DNA of 64,000 nucleotides from Rhodococcus sp. OK519 (GCF_003051005.1 NZ_QAOW01000003.1:124001-188000); one strand, 5' to 3'. Shown: positions 9,739 to 20,287, counted from the stretch's first letter. Numbers and translations are program-made. Notes: generated from the letters alone by a model not told the origin.

Positions 9739-10494
9739 CTACGCCACTCCGTAGACGACGTAGTCGTCGAAGAGTTGCCACACGGTGCCGGACTCGGCGA
9801 ATCCCGCTTGGCGGAGCGCTGCCAGCTGGAATTTCACGGTGGTCGGCGGTGACGCGTCTCGCCCGGCGAAGCGGCGGGTCCGCTCCCCCTGCAGAGGGCC
9901 GATGTCCGGGTGCGCTCCCAGCAGATTCCACCAGGCATCCCACTCGTCGGCGCCCTCGACGAAGCTGCGCTTCTGCGTTGCACTGTCGTGCCGCGCCGCC
10001 CAGGACGCGATGTGCTGCGTGCGTTCGTCGAACCGGAAGTGGTCACCGTTGAGTAGGAGGCCACCGCGTGCCAGTAGCGATCTGACCTGGCCGTACACGT
10101 CGACCAGCTGGGCCGGGAGGAGCCAGTGAAGCGCCGTCGTCGAGACCACTGCCTGCGGACGGTCCTCGAGCTGGTCCCTCAGCTGGGCACTCCAGAGCGG
10201 ATCGACGAGATCGGCATCGACGATCTGCACCCGGTCTCCGAACCCGGCCAGGTGCTTACGTGCGAGCGCGAGAAGCATGGGGTCGTAGTCGATCGCAATG
10301 ACACGGGCCTCGGGGAACCGCGACAGAAGCCGCGAGGCGAGAGACCCTGGGCCACAAGCGAGATCGACGGCGGTGAAGCTGGTGCCGACCGCGAGTTCGA
10401 GGGCGCCGAGCATCACCTCGAACCGAGCCTCACGATGGGCGATGTAAGCAGCTTGTTGTCGATCCCACCGCTCGACCAGTTCGGTGTGGTTCAT
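9739..10494 (-). CDS. Class I SAM-dependent methyltransferase embedded in the transporter operon
   Basis: The 251-residue protein has a complete SAM-binding fold: motif I VDLACGPGSLASRL (about residues 43-56), the acidic loop IAIDYDP and the post-II DADLVDP. A STTALHWLLP motif resembles UbiE/trans-aconitate-type methyltransferases. It has no signal peptide and should be cytoplasmic. The start overlaps the upstream binding-protein stop by 4 bases (ATGA). The next binding protein starts 67 bases downstream of its stop. An enzyme between two binding-protein genes under B12 control suggests it modifies the imported compound or a ligand of it. The substrate is unknown. Confidence 0.82.
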   Translation of the reverse strand: MNHTELVERWDRQQAAYIAHREARFEVMLGALELAVGTSFTAVDLACGPGSLASRLLSRFPEARVIAIDYDPMLLALARKHLAGFGDRVQIVDADLVDPLWSAQLRDQLEDRPQAVVSTTALHWLLPAQLVDVYGQVRSLLARGGLLLNGDHFRFDERTQHIASWAARHDSATQKRSFVEGADEWDAWWNLLGAHPDIGPLQGERTRRFAGRDASPPTTVKFQLAALRQAGFAESGTVWQLFDDYVVYGVA

Positions 10495-11498
10495 CGCGTC
10501 ACTCCGAGATCCCGCAGCCCGGCGGCAATTTGCTCGATCCCTTGGACATTCCTGATGGAGGGGTCCATCGCGGTACCACTGATGACGATGTAGCGCTTGT
10601 TGCGGACGGCAGTCAACCGGCTCGTCACAGGATCCGATTCGAGGAACCGGATCTTCTCGTCCACACTGTCACCGTCGCCGCCCCGCCCCAGATCCGCGAG
10701 CACAAGCACCGTGGGATCACGGTCGAGCACACTCTCCCAACCGATTTCGGGCCAGAGCTGACGGTTGTCGGCGAAAGCGTTTTGCGCTCCTACCTGCTGT
10801 GTCATGATTCCCGGCGCCCCGCAGCATCCCGCGAAGTATGGGGTCTTGGTGCCGTCGTACCACCACGCGAGCGACACGTTCGACGCATCGAGTCCGCCTG
10901 CTGCAGCCTGCGCACGACCACGCAGCTCGGCAATCAGCTCGTCACCACGATCGTGAACTTCGAAGAGGGTGGCGATGTCCTCGATCTCCGAGTACAGGTC
11001 GGCGAGCGTCGACTCGGTCGCCTGGAGTGCCTCCTGGCCTCCACATTCGCTCGACGACTGGTAGGTGGCGATACCCATGTCCGTGAACCGCTGACGGTCG
11101 GCGATGCCCTCGTCGGTGAAGGTGTAGTCGAATGTGGTGTAGACGAAGTCGGGCTCACGGTCGAGGACTGCCTCGAACGACGGGAACTCCACATCGAAGT
11201 TGTGCACTCGCGACGCTGCCCCCGCCAAATCGGGTAGCACGGGATCGTCGCCGTAGGCGAGGCCGGCGATCCGGTCCTCGAGTCCGAGACTCAGCAGCAG
11301 TTCGGCGGCAGGTTGATTCACCGCGATCGCCCGCTGGATCGGTTCGTCGACCGCCACTGTCGTCTCGCAGTTGGTCAGCTCGGTCGTCGCTCGAGGCGAG
11401 TCGTCTGCCCCGCTCTCGGAGCCGCTGCAACCCACAGCGGTGAACACGGCCGCGATTGCTGTGGCTCCGGCGATCTTCCGGACACGTTGGCGCATCAC
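10491..11498 (-). CDS. Periplasmic binding lipoprotein (first paralogue), first gene behind the B12 riboswitch
   Basis: The 335-residue BtuF/FepB-type lipoprotein is paralogous to the gene at 8622-9671 over its full length. Both start with an MRQ-VR signal peptide, carry a lipobox (AVGC here), the TKTPYFAGCCG cysteine motif and a C-terminal KRYIVISG strand. The GTG at 11498 has an AGGA 9 bases upstream; an ATG follows immediately at 11495. The leader in front carries cobalamin-riboswitch elements, so expression should fall when cobalamin is plentiful. Two non-identical binding proteins for one permease suggest two related ligands. Confidence 0.87.
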   Translation of the reverse strand: MMRQRVRKIAGATAIAAVFTAVGCSGSESGADDSPRATTELTNCETTVAVDEPIQRAIAVNQPAAELLLSLGLEDRIAGLAYGDDPVLPDLAGAASRVHNFDVEFPSFEAVLDREPDFVYTTFDYTFTDEGIADRQRFTDMGIATYQSSSECGGQEALQATESTLADLYSEIEDIATLFEVHDRGDELIAELRGRAQAAAGGLDASNVSLAWWYDGTKTPYFAGCCGAPGIMTQQVGAQNAFADNRQLWPEIGWESVLDRDPTVLVLADLGRGGDGDSVDEKIRFLESDPVTSRLTAVRNKRYIVISGTAMDPSIRNVQGIEQIAAGLRDLGVTR

Positions 11499-11570
11499 AC
11501 ATCAGCTTCCTGCGGGCGCTGCACGCGAGCGGTCCGCACGATCATGCCGGGGACAGAAGGGTCACCCAGC

Positions 11571-11672
11571 CCAGCAGGTCGTCGGACTCGAGGCGATGCC
11601 GCCCCATACCGTTGCGCGTCAGTTCCGGATTCACACCGGATTCCACCTGATCCCGATTGTCGGGATTGCCTG
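11571..11672 (-). ncRNA. Cobalamin riboswitch (B12 element)
   Basis: Read on the minus strand, the leader contains the conserved B12-box series: GGAATCCGGTGTGAATCCGG, then AACTGACGCGCAACGGTA, then GAGTCCGACGACCTGC (11589-11574). These match the order and spacing of the class I core (GGTGnnAATCC, CCGC-AACnGT, GA--ACCTGC). It lies about 75 bases upstream of the first binding-protein gene. The intervening bases would hold the expression platform. The match is from memory of the consensus; a covariance-model search would settle it. Confidence 0.82.
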
Positions 11673-11683
11673 GTAGCGCGAAA

Positions 11684-11713
11684 ATCTAACAGTAGTTTCC
11701 GTGGCTTCGACAA
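11684..11713 (-). promoter_or_regulatory. Candidate promoter for the riboswitch operon
   Basis: On the minus strand, TTGTCG (11713-11708) and TTAGAT (11689-11684) are separated by 18 bases just ahead of the riboswitch core. Both resemble SigA boxes. Confidence 0.4.
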
Positions 11714-11736
11714 TCGGGTCGGGGAAAGACGAACGA

Positions 11737-11775
11737 CCTCGGGGCCTGCACCAGATCACGGTGCAGGCCCCGAGG
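11737..11775. terminator. Terminator of the MFS gene
   Basis: A perfect 16-bp stem (11737-11752 with 11760-11775, 7-base loop) lies 19 bases past the MFS stop. It separates that gene from the riboswitch promoter. Confidence 0.8.
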
Positions 11776-11794
11776 CGTCGAAAGTGTTGCGGGA

Positions 11795-13240
11795 CTATCC
11801 CTCGCCGCGCCGACCGACGGTGATGCCGAAGGCCAGGATCGCGCCGAGCAATGCCGCGCCGGCAGCAACCATGAAGGCCACGAAGAATCCGTCCGAGGAG
11901 TAGACCGGGCCGGCCGGGCCGACGGCGAAAATGTGCTGGGCCAGGAGCGCGAAGCCCACCGAGGACAGCATGCCGCCGAACATCGACTGCGACAGACCTG
12001 TGAAGTTGGCACCGATCGCGCGCTGATCCTCGGGCAGGGCCATCATCACCAGGTTGGGAATCGCCGCGTAGATCATCGAGCCGAAGCCGATGAGACCGTA
12101 TGCGCACACGACCTGCCAAGCCTGGTCCGGCGTCGTCGCCAGCCACACTGCGCCGAGGGCGATCAGGACCGCGCCGAGGATCAGGTGCTGGCGGAACCCG
12201 ATCCGCTTCGACGTCGCGCCGACGAAGACACCGCCGAGGACGATCAGGACGCCACCCGGCAGCATCCACAAGGCCATGTCCGTAACCGAGAGCCCGAAGC
12301 CGTAGTCGGCGGCCTCCTTAGGCGTCTGCAGCAGCATCGGGATCAGCGTCGCGGTGAGGGTTGTTGCACCGTAAGCGATACCGCCGGCGAGCAGCGTGAT
12401 GCCGACCTTGCGGCTGGCGAGCACGTCGATGCTGATGAGCGGTTCCGGAACGCGCCGCTCCCACGCGACCCAGGCGACCGCGAAGATGACGGTGACGGCC
12501 AGCGTGCCGAGAGTCTTGCCGCTCAGCCAGCCCCAGCCGGCGCCCATCGACAGCGCGAGCATGACGGTGAACAGGGCGACGGTCAGTAGGAAAGCGCCGA
12601 TCCAGTCGACGGAAACCTTGGCGCGAACCGGGGTCTCGGGAACGAAGAGCAGCGTCAGCAGTCCGCCGACGGCGCACAGCCCGAACGAGAACCAGAAGAC
12701 CGAGGACACACCGGTGTGGTCGAGCATGTAGCCGGAGATCAACGGGGCCACGACGGTGACGACGCCGACGCCGGTGTTCGCGATGGAGATCGACATGGCC
12801 TGCAGTCGCGCCGGGAAGATGTCGCGGATCAGCGAGTAGCCGAGCGCGGTGAACGCGAAACCGACACCGGACAGGAAGCGGCCGACCAAGAGGATCTGGA
12901 ACGTCGGTGCGATCGCGGAGATGAGGGCACCGAGGCTCGCGATCGCGGCGGTGACCACCAGGATGCGCTTCTTGCCGTAGACGTCCGCCAGCTTGCCGAG
13001 GATCGGCGAGGCGATCGCGGCGGCCAGAACTAGCGCCGTCATGACCCACACGACCTGCGTCGTCTTGTACTCGGCGGCGATCTTCGGGAGCGCCGGGGTG
13101 AAGAGTGCGAATGCCAGCGCCGCCTGCTCGGTGAGCAGAACGAGGATCAGCAGGACGCGGATCCAGTACCCGGTCGAGCCGCCGGAATCACCGGCGCCCC
13201 GGACGGGGGCTGTGTCGCCCTGAGAGACGGTGACTGCCAT
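11795..13240 (-). CDS. MFS drug/metabolite exporter, DHA2-like
   Basis: The 481-residue integral membrane protein has about 14 hydrophobic segments. The MFS loop motif GKLADVYGKKR lies between segments 2 and 3. The segment-5 exporter motif region (SIANTGVGVVTVVAPLISGY) marks drug/H+ antiporters. It ends in a short basic tail (GRRGEG). The gene is divergent from the IclR regulator, and a 444-base intergenic region separates them. A candidate operator there is repeated at the kshA locus, so export of a steroid or aromatic compound is a guess from context only. Confidence 0.88.
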   Translation of the reverse strand: MAVTVSQGDTAPVRGAGDSGGSTGYWIRVLLILVLLTEQAALAFALFTPALPKIAAEYKTTQVVWVMTALVLAAAIASPILGKLADVYGKKRILVVTAAIASLGALISAIAPTFQILLVGRFLSGVGFAFTALGYSLIRDIFPARLQAMSISIANTGVGVVTVVAPLISGYMLDHTGVSSVFWFSFGLCAVGGLLTLLFVPETPVRAKVSVDWIGAFLLTVALFTVMLALSMGAGWGWLSGKTLGTLAVTVIFAVAWVAWERRVPEPLISIDVLASRKVGITLLAGGIAYGATTLTATLIPMLLQTPKEAADYGFGLSVTDMALWMLPGGVLIVLGGVFVGATSKRIGFRQHLILGAVLIALGAVWLATTPDQAWQVVCAYGLIGFGSMIYAAIPNLVMMALPEDQRAIGANFTGLSQSMFGGMLSSVGFALLAQHIFAVGPAGPVYSSDGFFVAFMVAAGAALLGAILAFGITVGRRGEG

Positions 13241-13684
13241 ATCTACCTACACATTCAAATCTTTGTTTCAACAGTGACCGGACGCACACTAAGAGCTGAG
13301 AGCGACTCACCTTCATTGCTTCCCGATGAGCGGAAAACTGTCCGATTCGAAAGGCGCAGCCCACAATCCAGCCCCACACGGACCGTCGACCGGCCGGGTT
13401 CGGCCCCCCCGGCAATCCGGCTGCACCGGCGGCCGCTTCCCGAGTTCGGCGCCGATCGTTCTACTGGGCTGAAACTCCTCCGGCCCGGCCGCCCGCGGGG
13501 AGCGTTGCCGCCGCTGCCCCCCTTCTTCGGCACACCTCGGGCGGGTCCGGCCACGCCGCTCGAATCGAAATAAATTCTCCAGGTCGGTGGAGCGACGCGG
13601 CTCACGCTGATACAGTTCGCACCACTTGATTGAACGCTTGCTCAATCAGTTCGGAATGCGAGCACCTCGGAGGTCCAGAACGTC
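13241..13684. other. Divergent intergenic region, MFS to IclR
   Basis: These 444 bases carry no convincing gene. Small open frames on both strands are Arg/Pro-rich and lack ribosome sites. The region holds the promoters of both neighbours and the operator-like site at 13626-13647. Confidence 0.7.
13626..13647. promoter_or_regulatory. Operator-like site, copy 1 (TetR-type palindrome)
   Basis: The core TTGAACGCTTGCTCAA fits the imperfect palindrome TTGAnCnnnnGnTCAA. The whole 22-base stretch recurs with one difference (A/T) and inverted orientation at 17058-17079 in the kshA/tetR divergent promoter. It lies 38 bases upstream of the IclR start. Confidence 0.65.
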
Positions 13685-14455
13685 ATGACGACGACAGACG
13701 CTAGCTCCCCCATCGCAGTTATCGACCGCGTCGCGATCCTGCTGGACGCATTCCGGGAAGCCGAACGACTGACCCTGTCGGAGCTGTCCCGGCGCACCGG
13801 GTTCCCCCGGTCGTCGACGCATCGCATGCTGCTGCAGCTCGTCCGGATCGGATGGATCCGCCGCCACGGGCACGCCTACGAACTCGGCATGAAGATGCTC
13901 GAGCTCGGCTCCCTCGCGCAGCACCACGACCGCGTACACCAGGCCGCCCTGCCGGTGATGCACGAATTGCACAACGCCACCGGCCTCGTCGTCCACCTCG
14001 CGGTGCTCGACAGCTCCGACGTGCTGTACCTCGAGAAGATCGGCGGCCGGTTCACCCTGTCGGTCCCGTCCCGGGTCGGCGGGCGTCAGCCGGCCTACCG
14101 CACCGCGGTCGGCAAGGCTCTGCTCGCCAACTCCCGCGTCGACGCCGAGACCGTTCTGCCGCAACCGATCACCGGCCCCACCCCGAACTCGATCGGCGAT
14201 TCGACTCGGCTGCGCGTCGAACTCGCGCGCATCCGCGACCAGAGCGTCGCCCACGACCGTGACGAGACGACCGTCGGAGTCTCCTGTGTCGCAGCCGCGA
14301 TCGGCGACGGCAAGAACACCGTCGGCGCAATTTCCGTGTGCGGACCGTCCAAGAGTATGAACAGCTCGGCGTTGGTCGCGCCGGTCCGGATGGCCGCACT
14401 CGCGACGTGGCGGCACATGGCGAGCAGCCGGACGCTGCGCCCCATTCCCGCCTGA
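13685..14455 (+). CDS. IclR-family transcriptional regulator
   Basis: The 256-residue protein has an N-terminal winged helix (about residues 12-65, recognition helix PRSSTHRMLLQL). An IclR effector domain follows, with LHNATGLVVHLAVL, YLEKIGG and AYRTAVGKALLA. IclR proteins sense small aromatic or organic acids and control catabolic operons. It is divergent from the MFS exporter and convergent with the kshA operon, separated from it by two hairpins. Its own promoter overlaps the operator-like site shared with the TetR locus. Target genes are inferred, not shown. Confidence 0.88.
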   Translation: MTTTDASSPIAVIDRVAILLDAFREAERLTLSELSRRTGFPRSSTHRMLLQLVRIGWIRRHGHAYELGMKMLELGSLAQHHDRVHQAALPVMHELHNATGLVVHLAVLDSSDVLYLEKIGGRFTLSVPSRVGGRQPAYRTAVGKALLANSRVDAETVLPQPITGPTPNSIGDSTRLRVELARIRDQSVAHDRDETTVGVSCVAAAIGDGKNTVGAISVCGPSKSMNSSALVAPVRMAALATWRHMASSRTLRPIPA

Positions 14456-14470
14456 CCCACCGACACCGTG

Positions 14471-14502
14471 GGGTGGGCTCGCCGTCATCGGCGAGCCCAC
14501 CC
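14471..14502 (+). terminator. Terminator of the IclR gene
   Basis: A 13-bp stem (14471-14483 with 14490-14502) and a short T run follow 15 bases after the stop codon. Confidence 0.75.
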
Positions 14503-14563
14503 TTTCGTCGTCTCCCCCACCTCTCGCGCATCGGACAGGCCTTGGACCTCGTCACCGAAAATG

Positions 14564-14599
14564 CCTGTGCCCCTGCCGGATATCCGGCAGGGGCACAGG
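14564..14599 (-). terminator. Terminator of the kshA operon
   Basis: A perfect 17-bp inverted repeat with a 2-base centre (14564-14580 with 14583-14599) lies 20 bases beyond the kshA stop on the minus strand. Confidence 0.75.
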
Positions 14600-14619
14600 A
14601 CTTCGTCAGCTGAGACGGT

Positions 14620-15780
14620 TTAGACTTCCGCGACCAGCTCGACGGGCTTGACGCCGGCGGCGACGTTCTCCGCCACGATCCCTCGCCAGCTCTCCTGAGC
14701 GCGGGTGGTGTCGACCTCGAACTCGAAGCGCTTGGTCATGTCCTCCGTGACGTCCGCGACGTCGACGTAGAACTGCTGGTACCAGCGACGCAGCTGGTAG
14801 ACCGGGCCGTCTTCCTCGGTCAGCAGCGGGTTCTCGATCCGGCTCTTGTGATTCCAGATCGCGATGTCCTGCTTGAACTGGTGCTCGACGCCCTCGGTGA
14901 ACTGCTCCGCCATCGCCTTGGCATCGTCGTCCGACAGACCCTCGGTCCGCTTGACGATGGTGCCCCACTGCAGGATGAACGAGTTGTTCGTGATCGGGTA
15001 GTGGCAGTTGGCCAGCTTGGTCTCGACCTTGATGTCGCCCGCAACCGTGTAGACGGTGTCGAGCATGAAGGACGGACCGAAGTACGACGCATCCGAGATG
15101 GTCTCCGCCTCGGCCATACCCAGCTGCACGCCGGTCTGGATGTCGTCACGACCACCCGAGCGCATCACCTGGGTCGCGACGTGACCCTCGAAGATGTTCT
15201 TGAAGTAGGTCGGGATCTGGAAGTGCACGTAGAAGAAGTGCGCCATGTCCACGACGTTGTCGACAATCTCGCGGCAGTGCGAGCCCTCGACGATGTAGGT
15301 GTTCCAGCTCCAGTCGCTCCAGCCACCCTCGTCGTAGCCCTCGACCTGGGGGATCGTCACGTCGGCCGGCGGCGGGTTGCCCTCCGGGTCGTTGTAGACG
15401 AAGAACAGGCCGTTGCGCTCGAGCGTGACCCACGCCTTGGTCTTGGCGACCGGGGGAACACGGCGAGCGTAAGGAATCTCGGTGCACTTGCCCTTGCCGT
15501 TCCAGCGCCAGTCGTGGAACGGGCAGGCGATGGTATCGCCCTTGATCTCGCCCATGGCGAGGTTTCCACCCATGTGACGGCAGAAGGCGTCGAGAACCTG
15601 CAGCTCGCCCTTGCTGTCCTCGAACACGACCAGATCGGTGCCGAAGATCTTGACCTGGTGCGGCTTTCCGTCACGGAAGTCCTCTGCACGGCCGATGCAG
15701 TGCCAGCCACGAGCGAAGCGGTCGGGGTTGGCGCCCGCCACGATCTCCCGGACCTCGACGTCGTCGGAAATCTCGGTCAT
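14620..15780 (-). CDS. kshA: 3-ketosteroid 9alpha-hydroxylase oxygenase subunit (KshA-type Rieske oxygenase)
   Basis: The 386-residue terminal oxygenase hydroxylates ring B of 3-ketosteroids at C9, which with 1-dehydrogenation opens the steroid nucleus. The Rieske centre is Cys67-x-His69 and Cys86-x2-His89. The mononuclear iron site lies in DNVVDMAHFFYVH, with His181 and His186. The stretches FARGWHC, CPFHDWRWNGKGKCT and PVYQLRRWYQQFYVDV closely match KshA sequences I recall from Rhodococcus rhodochrous. It needs the reductase KshB, which is not in this window. The gene is last in an operon with an SDR and a small CxxC protein. Rhodococci carry several KshA paralogues with different steroid preferences, and this may be an accessory copy. 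Confidence 0.9.
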   Translation of the reverse strand: MTEISDDVEVREIVAGANPDRFARGWHCIGRAEDFRDGKPHQVKIFGTDLVVFEDSKGELQVLDAFCRHMGGNLAMGEIKGDTIACPFHDWRWNGKGKCTEIPYARRVPPVAKTKAWVTLERNGLFFVYNDPEGNPPPADVTIPQVEGYDEGGWSDWSWNTYIVEGSHCREIVDNVVDMAHFFYVHFQIPTYFKNIFEGHVATQVMRSGGRDDIQTGVQLGMAEAETISDASYFGPSFMLDTVYTVAGDIKVETKLANCHYPITNNSFILQWGTIVKRTEGLSDDDAKAMAEQFTEGVEHQFKQDIAIWNHKSRIENPLLTEEDGPVYQLRRWYQQFYVDVADVTEDMTKRFEFEVDTTRAQESWRGIVAENVAAGVKPVELVAEV

Positions 15781-15868
15781 CTTGCCTCCTTCGAAAGAGT
15801 GATCGCTTCCCGCCTTGGTACGAGCAGCGACAAAAGTTGCGGAGCCGCAGGGAATCCGGCTCCGATGG

Positions 15869-16141
15869 TTATGAGTAGGGGCGAACTTCCGCAGTCGACC
15901 CCGAGACCGGAACGGTGCGATACGACTCGCCGAGATGCCCCCCGGCGACGGCCTCGTCGATGCTCTTGGTCAGGGCGCTGCACGTACGCACGTACATGCT
16001 GTGCGTGCCGTTGGCCGCGGACTCGCGGAACTCGGCGCACGCCGTCTCCGCATCTTCGATCCACTGGGTGCTGGTGTGCGTCGAGCTGTACTTCTCTACG
16101 AGTACCCGGTTACCGCACGATCCACATTCGACCGGCTGCAT
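15869..16141 (-). CDS. Small CxxC protein of the kshA operon, function unknown
   Basis: I do not recognise this 90-residue protein. It opens with ECGSCGNRVLVEKYSS, a single CxxC pair (residues 6 and 9) resembling half of a zinc ribbon. Two further Cys lie in the middle. The remainder is hydrophilic and mostly helical, without signal peptide or membrane segment. An AAGGA sits about 8 bases before the ATG. It lies between the SDR and kshA genes on the same strand, with gaps of about 90-100 bases, so it is probably co-transcribed. A role in iron or zinc handling or as an accessory factor of the oxygenase is conceivable but unproven. Confidence 0.72.
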   Translation of the reverse strand: MQPVECGSCGNRVLVEKYSSTHTSTQWIEDAETACAEFRESAANGTHSMYVRTCSALTKSIDEAVAGGHLGESYRTVPVSGSTAEVRPYS

Positions 16142-16240
16142 TGCGCGATCCTTCCGTTGGAACTGTATTCATCGAGCGTACGAGCTGTCGGCTCGGTCTC
16201 TGTTGTCGATTTCCGTTGAGCGGTAAAGAATTCGGGACGG

Positions 16241-16996
16241 CTACCTGAGGAAAGCCTGCCCTCCGTCGACCGGTAGCGAATGACCGGTTATGTACCGAGC
16301 GGCGGGGCTGCACAGGAACACCACGGCTGGTCCGATGTCCGCCTCCGCGTCGCCCAGACGTCCGAGCGGCACGCTCCGCAGGTACTCGTCGTATGCCTCC
16401 GGATTGAGCTCGGCCCACTCGTCCATCAGCGGCGTCGACGCCAGCGGAAGGATCGCGTTGACGCGGATCCCGTCGGCGCCCCACTCGCACGCCGCGGTGC
16501 GCGTCAGCACCCGGACGGCCTCCTTGGCCGCGGCGTACGCGCCCGTGCCGGTCGGATCCCACTTCAGTCCCGCTGCGGAACCGAGATTGACGATCGACCC
16601 GCGCCCCTTCAGGTGCGGGTGGCACGCACGCATCAGGCGCAGCGTCGCCAGCGGACCCGAATTCATGCTGCCCTGGTAGTCGTCCTCGCTCACGTCGAGG
16701 AGCGTGCCGTGAGCCGGAGTCTGCGCGTTGTTCACCAGAATCGACAGGCCGCCGTACTTCGCGATCACGTCGGCGACCGCCGTGTCGATCTGCCCCGCAT
16801 CGGTCACGTCGCACTCGAGCGCAACGGCCTCTCCGCCCCGACGGACGATCTCGTCGGCCGTCTCGACAACCTTCGACAGGGTGCGCCCGGCGACCACGAC
16901 ACGCGCCCCTTCGGCGGCCAAGGCCAGGGCGATTCCGCGCCCGATCCCCTGGCCGGCACCCGTCACCAGTGCGACGTCGCCCTCGAGTACACCCAT
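16241..16996 (-). CDS. Short-chain dehydrogenase/reductase, first gene of the kshA operon
   Basis: The ~251-residue classical SDR has the NAD(P) motif TGAGQGIG, an NNAQ motif in place of NNAG, a catalytic Ser in NLGSAAG and the YAAAK pair. The C-terminal VDGGQAFLR is typical. I chose the ATG at 16996 because AGGAGGGG lies directly upstream. The longer frame to 17050 runs into the promoter. The enzyme probably oxidises or reduces a hydroxyl on a steroid or its side chain, judging only from kshA downstream. The divergent TetR gene and the operator at 17058-17079 suggest ligand-induced control. Confidence 0.88.
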   Translation of the reverse strand: MGVLEGDVALVTGAGQGIGRGIALALAAEGARVVVAGRTLSKVVETADEIVRRGGEAVALECDVTDAGQIDTAVADVIAKYGGLSILVNNAQTPAHGTLLDVSEDDYQGSMNSGPLATLRLMRACHPHLKGRGSIVNLGSAAGLKWDPTGTGAYAAAKEAVRVLTRTAACEWGADGIRVNAILPLASTPLMDEWAELNPEAYDEYLRSVPLGRLGDAEADIGPAVVFLCSPAARYITGHSLPVDGGQAFLR

Positions 16997-17057
16997 TACC
17001 CCTCCTGCTTCTGCTTTCTTCGCCACAGTTCGCGGACCATTGTGATCCAAGACACCG

Positions 17058-17079
17058 GATTGAGCAAGCGATCAATCAA
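17058..17079. promoter_or_regulatory. Operator-like site, copy 2, in the SDR-kshA / tetR divergent promoter
   Basis: The core TTGATCGCTTGCTCAA (minus orientation) fits TTGAnCnnnnGnTCAA and matches the site at 13626-13647 in 21 of 22 positions. It is centred about 70 bases from the SDR start and 110 bases from the TetR start, as expected for an autoregulated divergent operator. Confidence 0.7.
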
Positions 17080-17181
17080 TGTAGGATTGCCTTGCCAGGT
17101 TGGGCAGGAGCTGCGTGGTCACGGGTAGCATGAGGCGCCTCGACCGACTCGAATCGACCCAGCTACAGGGGGACAACCGCG

Positions 17182-17763
17182 ATGGATCCGCTGGAACGTC
17201 GGCGCCAGATACTCGACCGTTCCGGCGAGATTTTCGCGACGAAGGGCATCTCCGCCACGACGGTGCGGGAGATCGCCGACGCGTGTGGCGTCTACTCGGG
17301 CACGCTCTACCACTACTTCCCGTCCAAAGACGCGATCGTCATCGAGATCATTCGGGTCTACGTCGAGGAGCTGTACGAAAAGTGCAGCGAAGTGATCCTT
17401 CGGGCCCTGCCGCCGATCGAACGCCTGGAAGCACTCGTCCTCGTCGCGATCGAGTCTGCCGAGAACCACCGCCACGCCACGGCGATCTGGCAGGTCGAGA
17501 CCGACTACATGCGGAACCAGATGCTCGAGGCGAGCCTGGAGGAAAAGGGTGACTTCCCGGCCACCTTATGGACGCAGTGCATCGAAGAGGCGCAGGAGTC
17601 GGGCGAATTCCGCAGCGACATCGACTCGGCCACCTTCTACCAGCTCATGCGCGACTCAGTGTGGCTGACGAGCCGATGGTTCCGGCAGTCGCCGCAGAAG
17701 ACGAATGCGCAATTCGCGCAAGAGATCACGTCGATCTACATCGACGGACTGCGGGTGCGCTGA
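17182..17763 (+). CDS. TetR-family regulator of the kshA locus (KstR2-like)
   Basis: The 193-residue repressor has its helix-turn-helix at residues 24-50 (ATTVREIADACGVYSGTLYHYF). An all-helical ligand domain follows, with the WLTSRWFRQ block near the end that recalls KstR2. KstR2 controls lower steroid ring degradation in mycobacteria, but the site here differs from the KstR2 box I remember, so identity is not claimed. It is divergent from the SDR-kshA operon and the candidate operator lies between. GGGGG sits about 9 bases before the ATG. An acyl-CoA ligand would be typical for this subfamily. Confidence 0.87.
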   Translation: MDPLERRRQILDRSGEIFATKGISATTVREIADACGVYSGTLYHYFPSKDAIVIEIIRVYVEELYEKCSEVILRALPPIERLEALVLVAIESAENHRHATAIWQVETDYMRNQMLEASLEEKGDFPATLWTQCIEEAQESGEFRSDIDSATFYQLMRDSVWLTSRWFRQSPQKTNAQFAQEITSIYIDGLRVR

Positions 17764-17784
17764 CCGAGGGCACACACACGACGA

Positions 17785-17820
17785 GGGCGGGGCAGGCGAT
17801 TCTCATCGCCTGCCCCGCCC
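17785..17820. terminator. Bidirectional terminator, tetR / clp
   Basis: A perfect 16-bp stem (17785-17800 with 17805-17820, 4-base loop) lies between two convergent genes, 22 and 18 bases from their stop codons. Confidence 0.85.
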
Positions 17821-17837
17821 TTCTCGTCCTCCGTCGA

Positions 17838-20270
<2,433 letters not shown>

Positions 20271-20287
20271 TCGCAGCCTCCTCCAAA

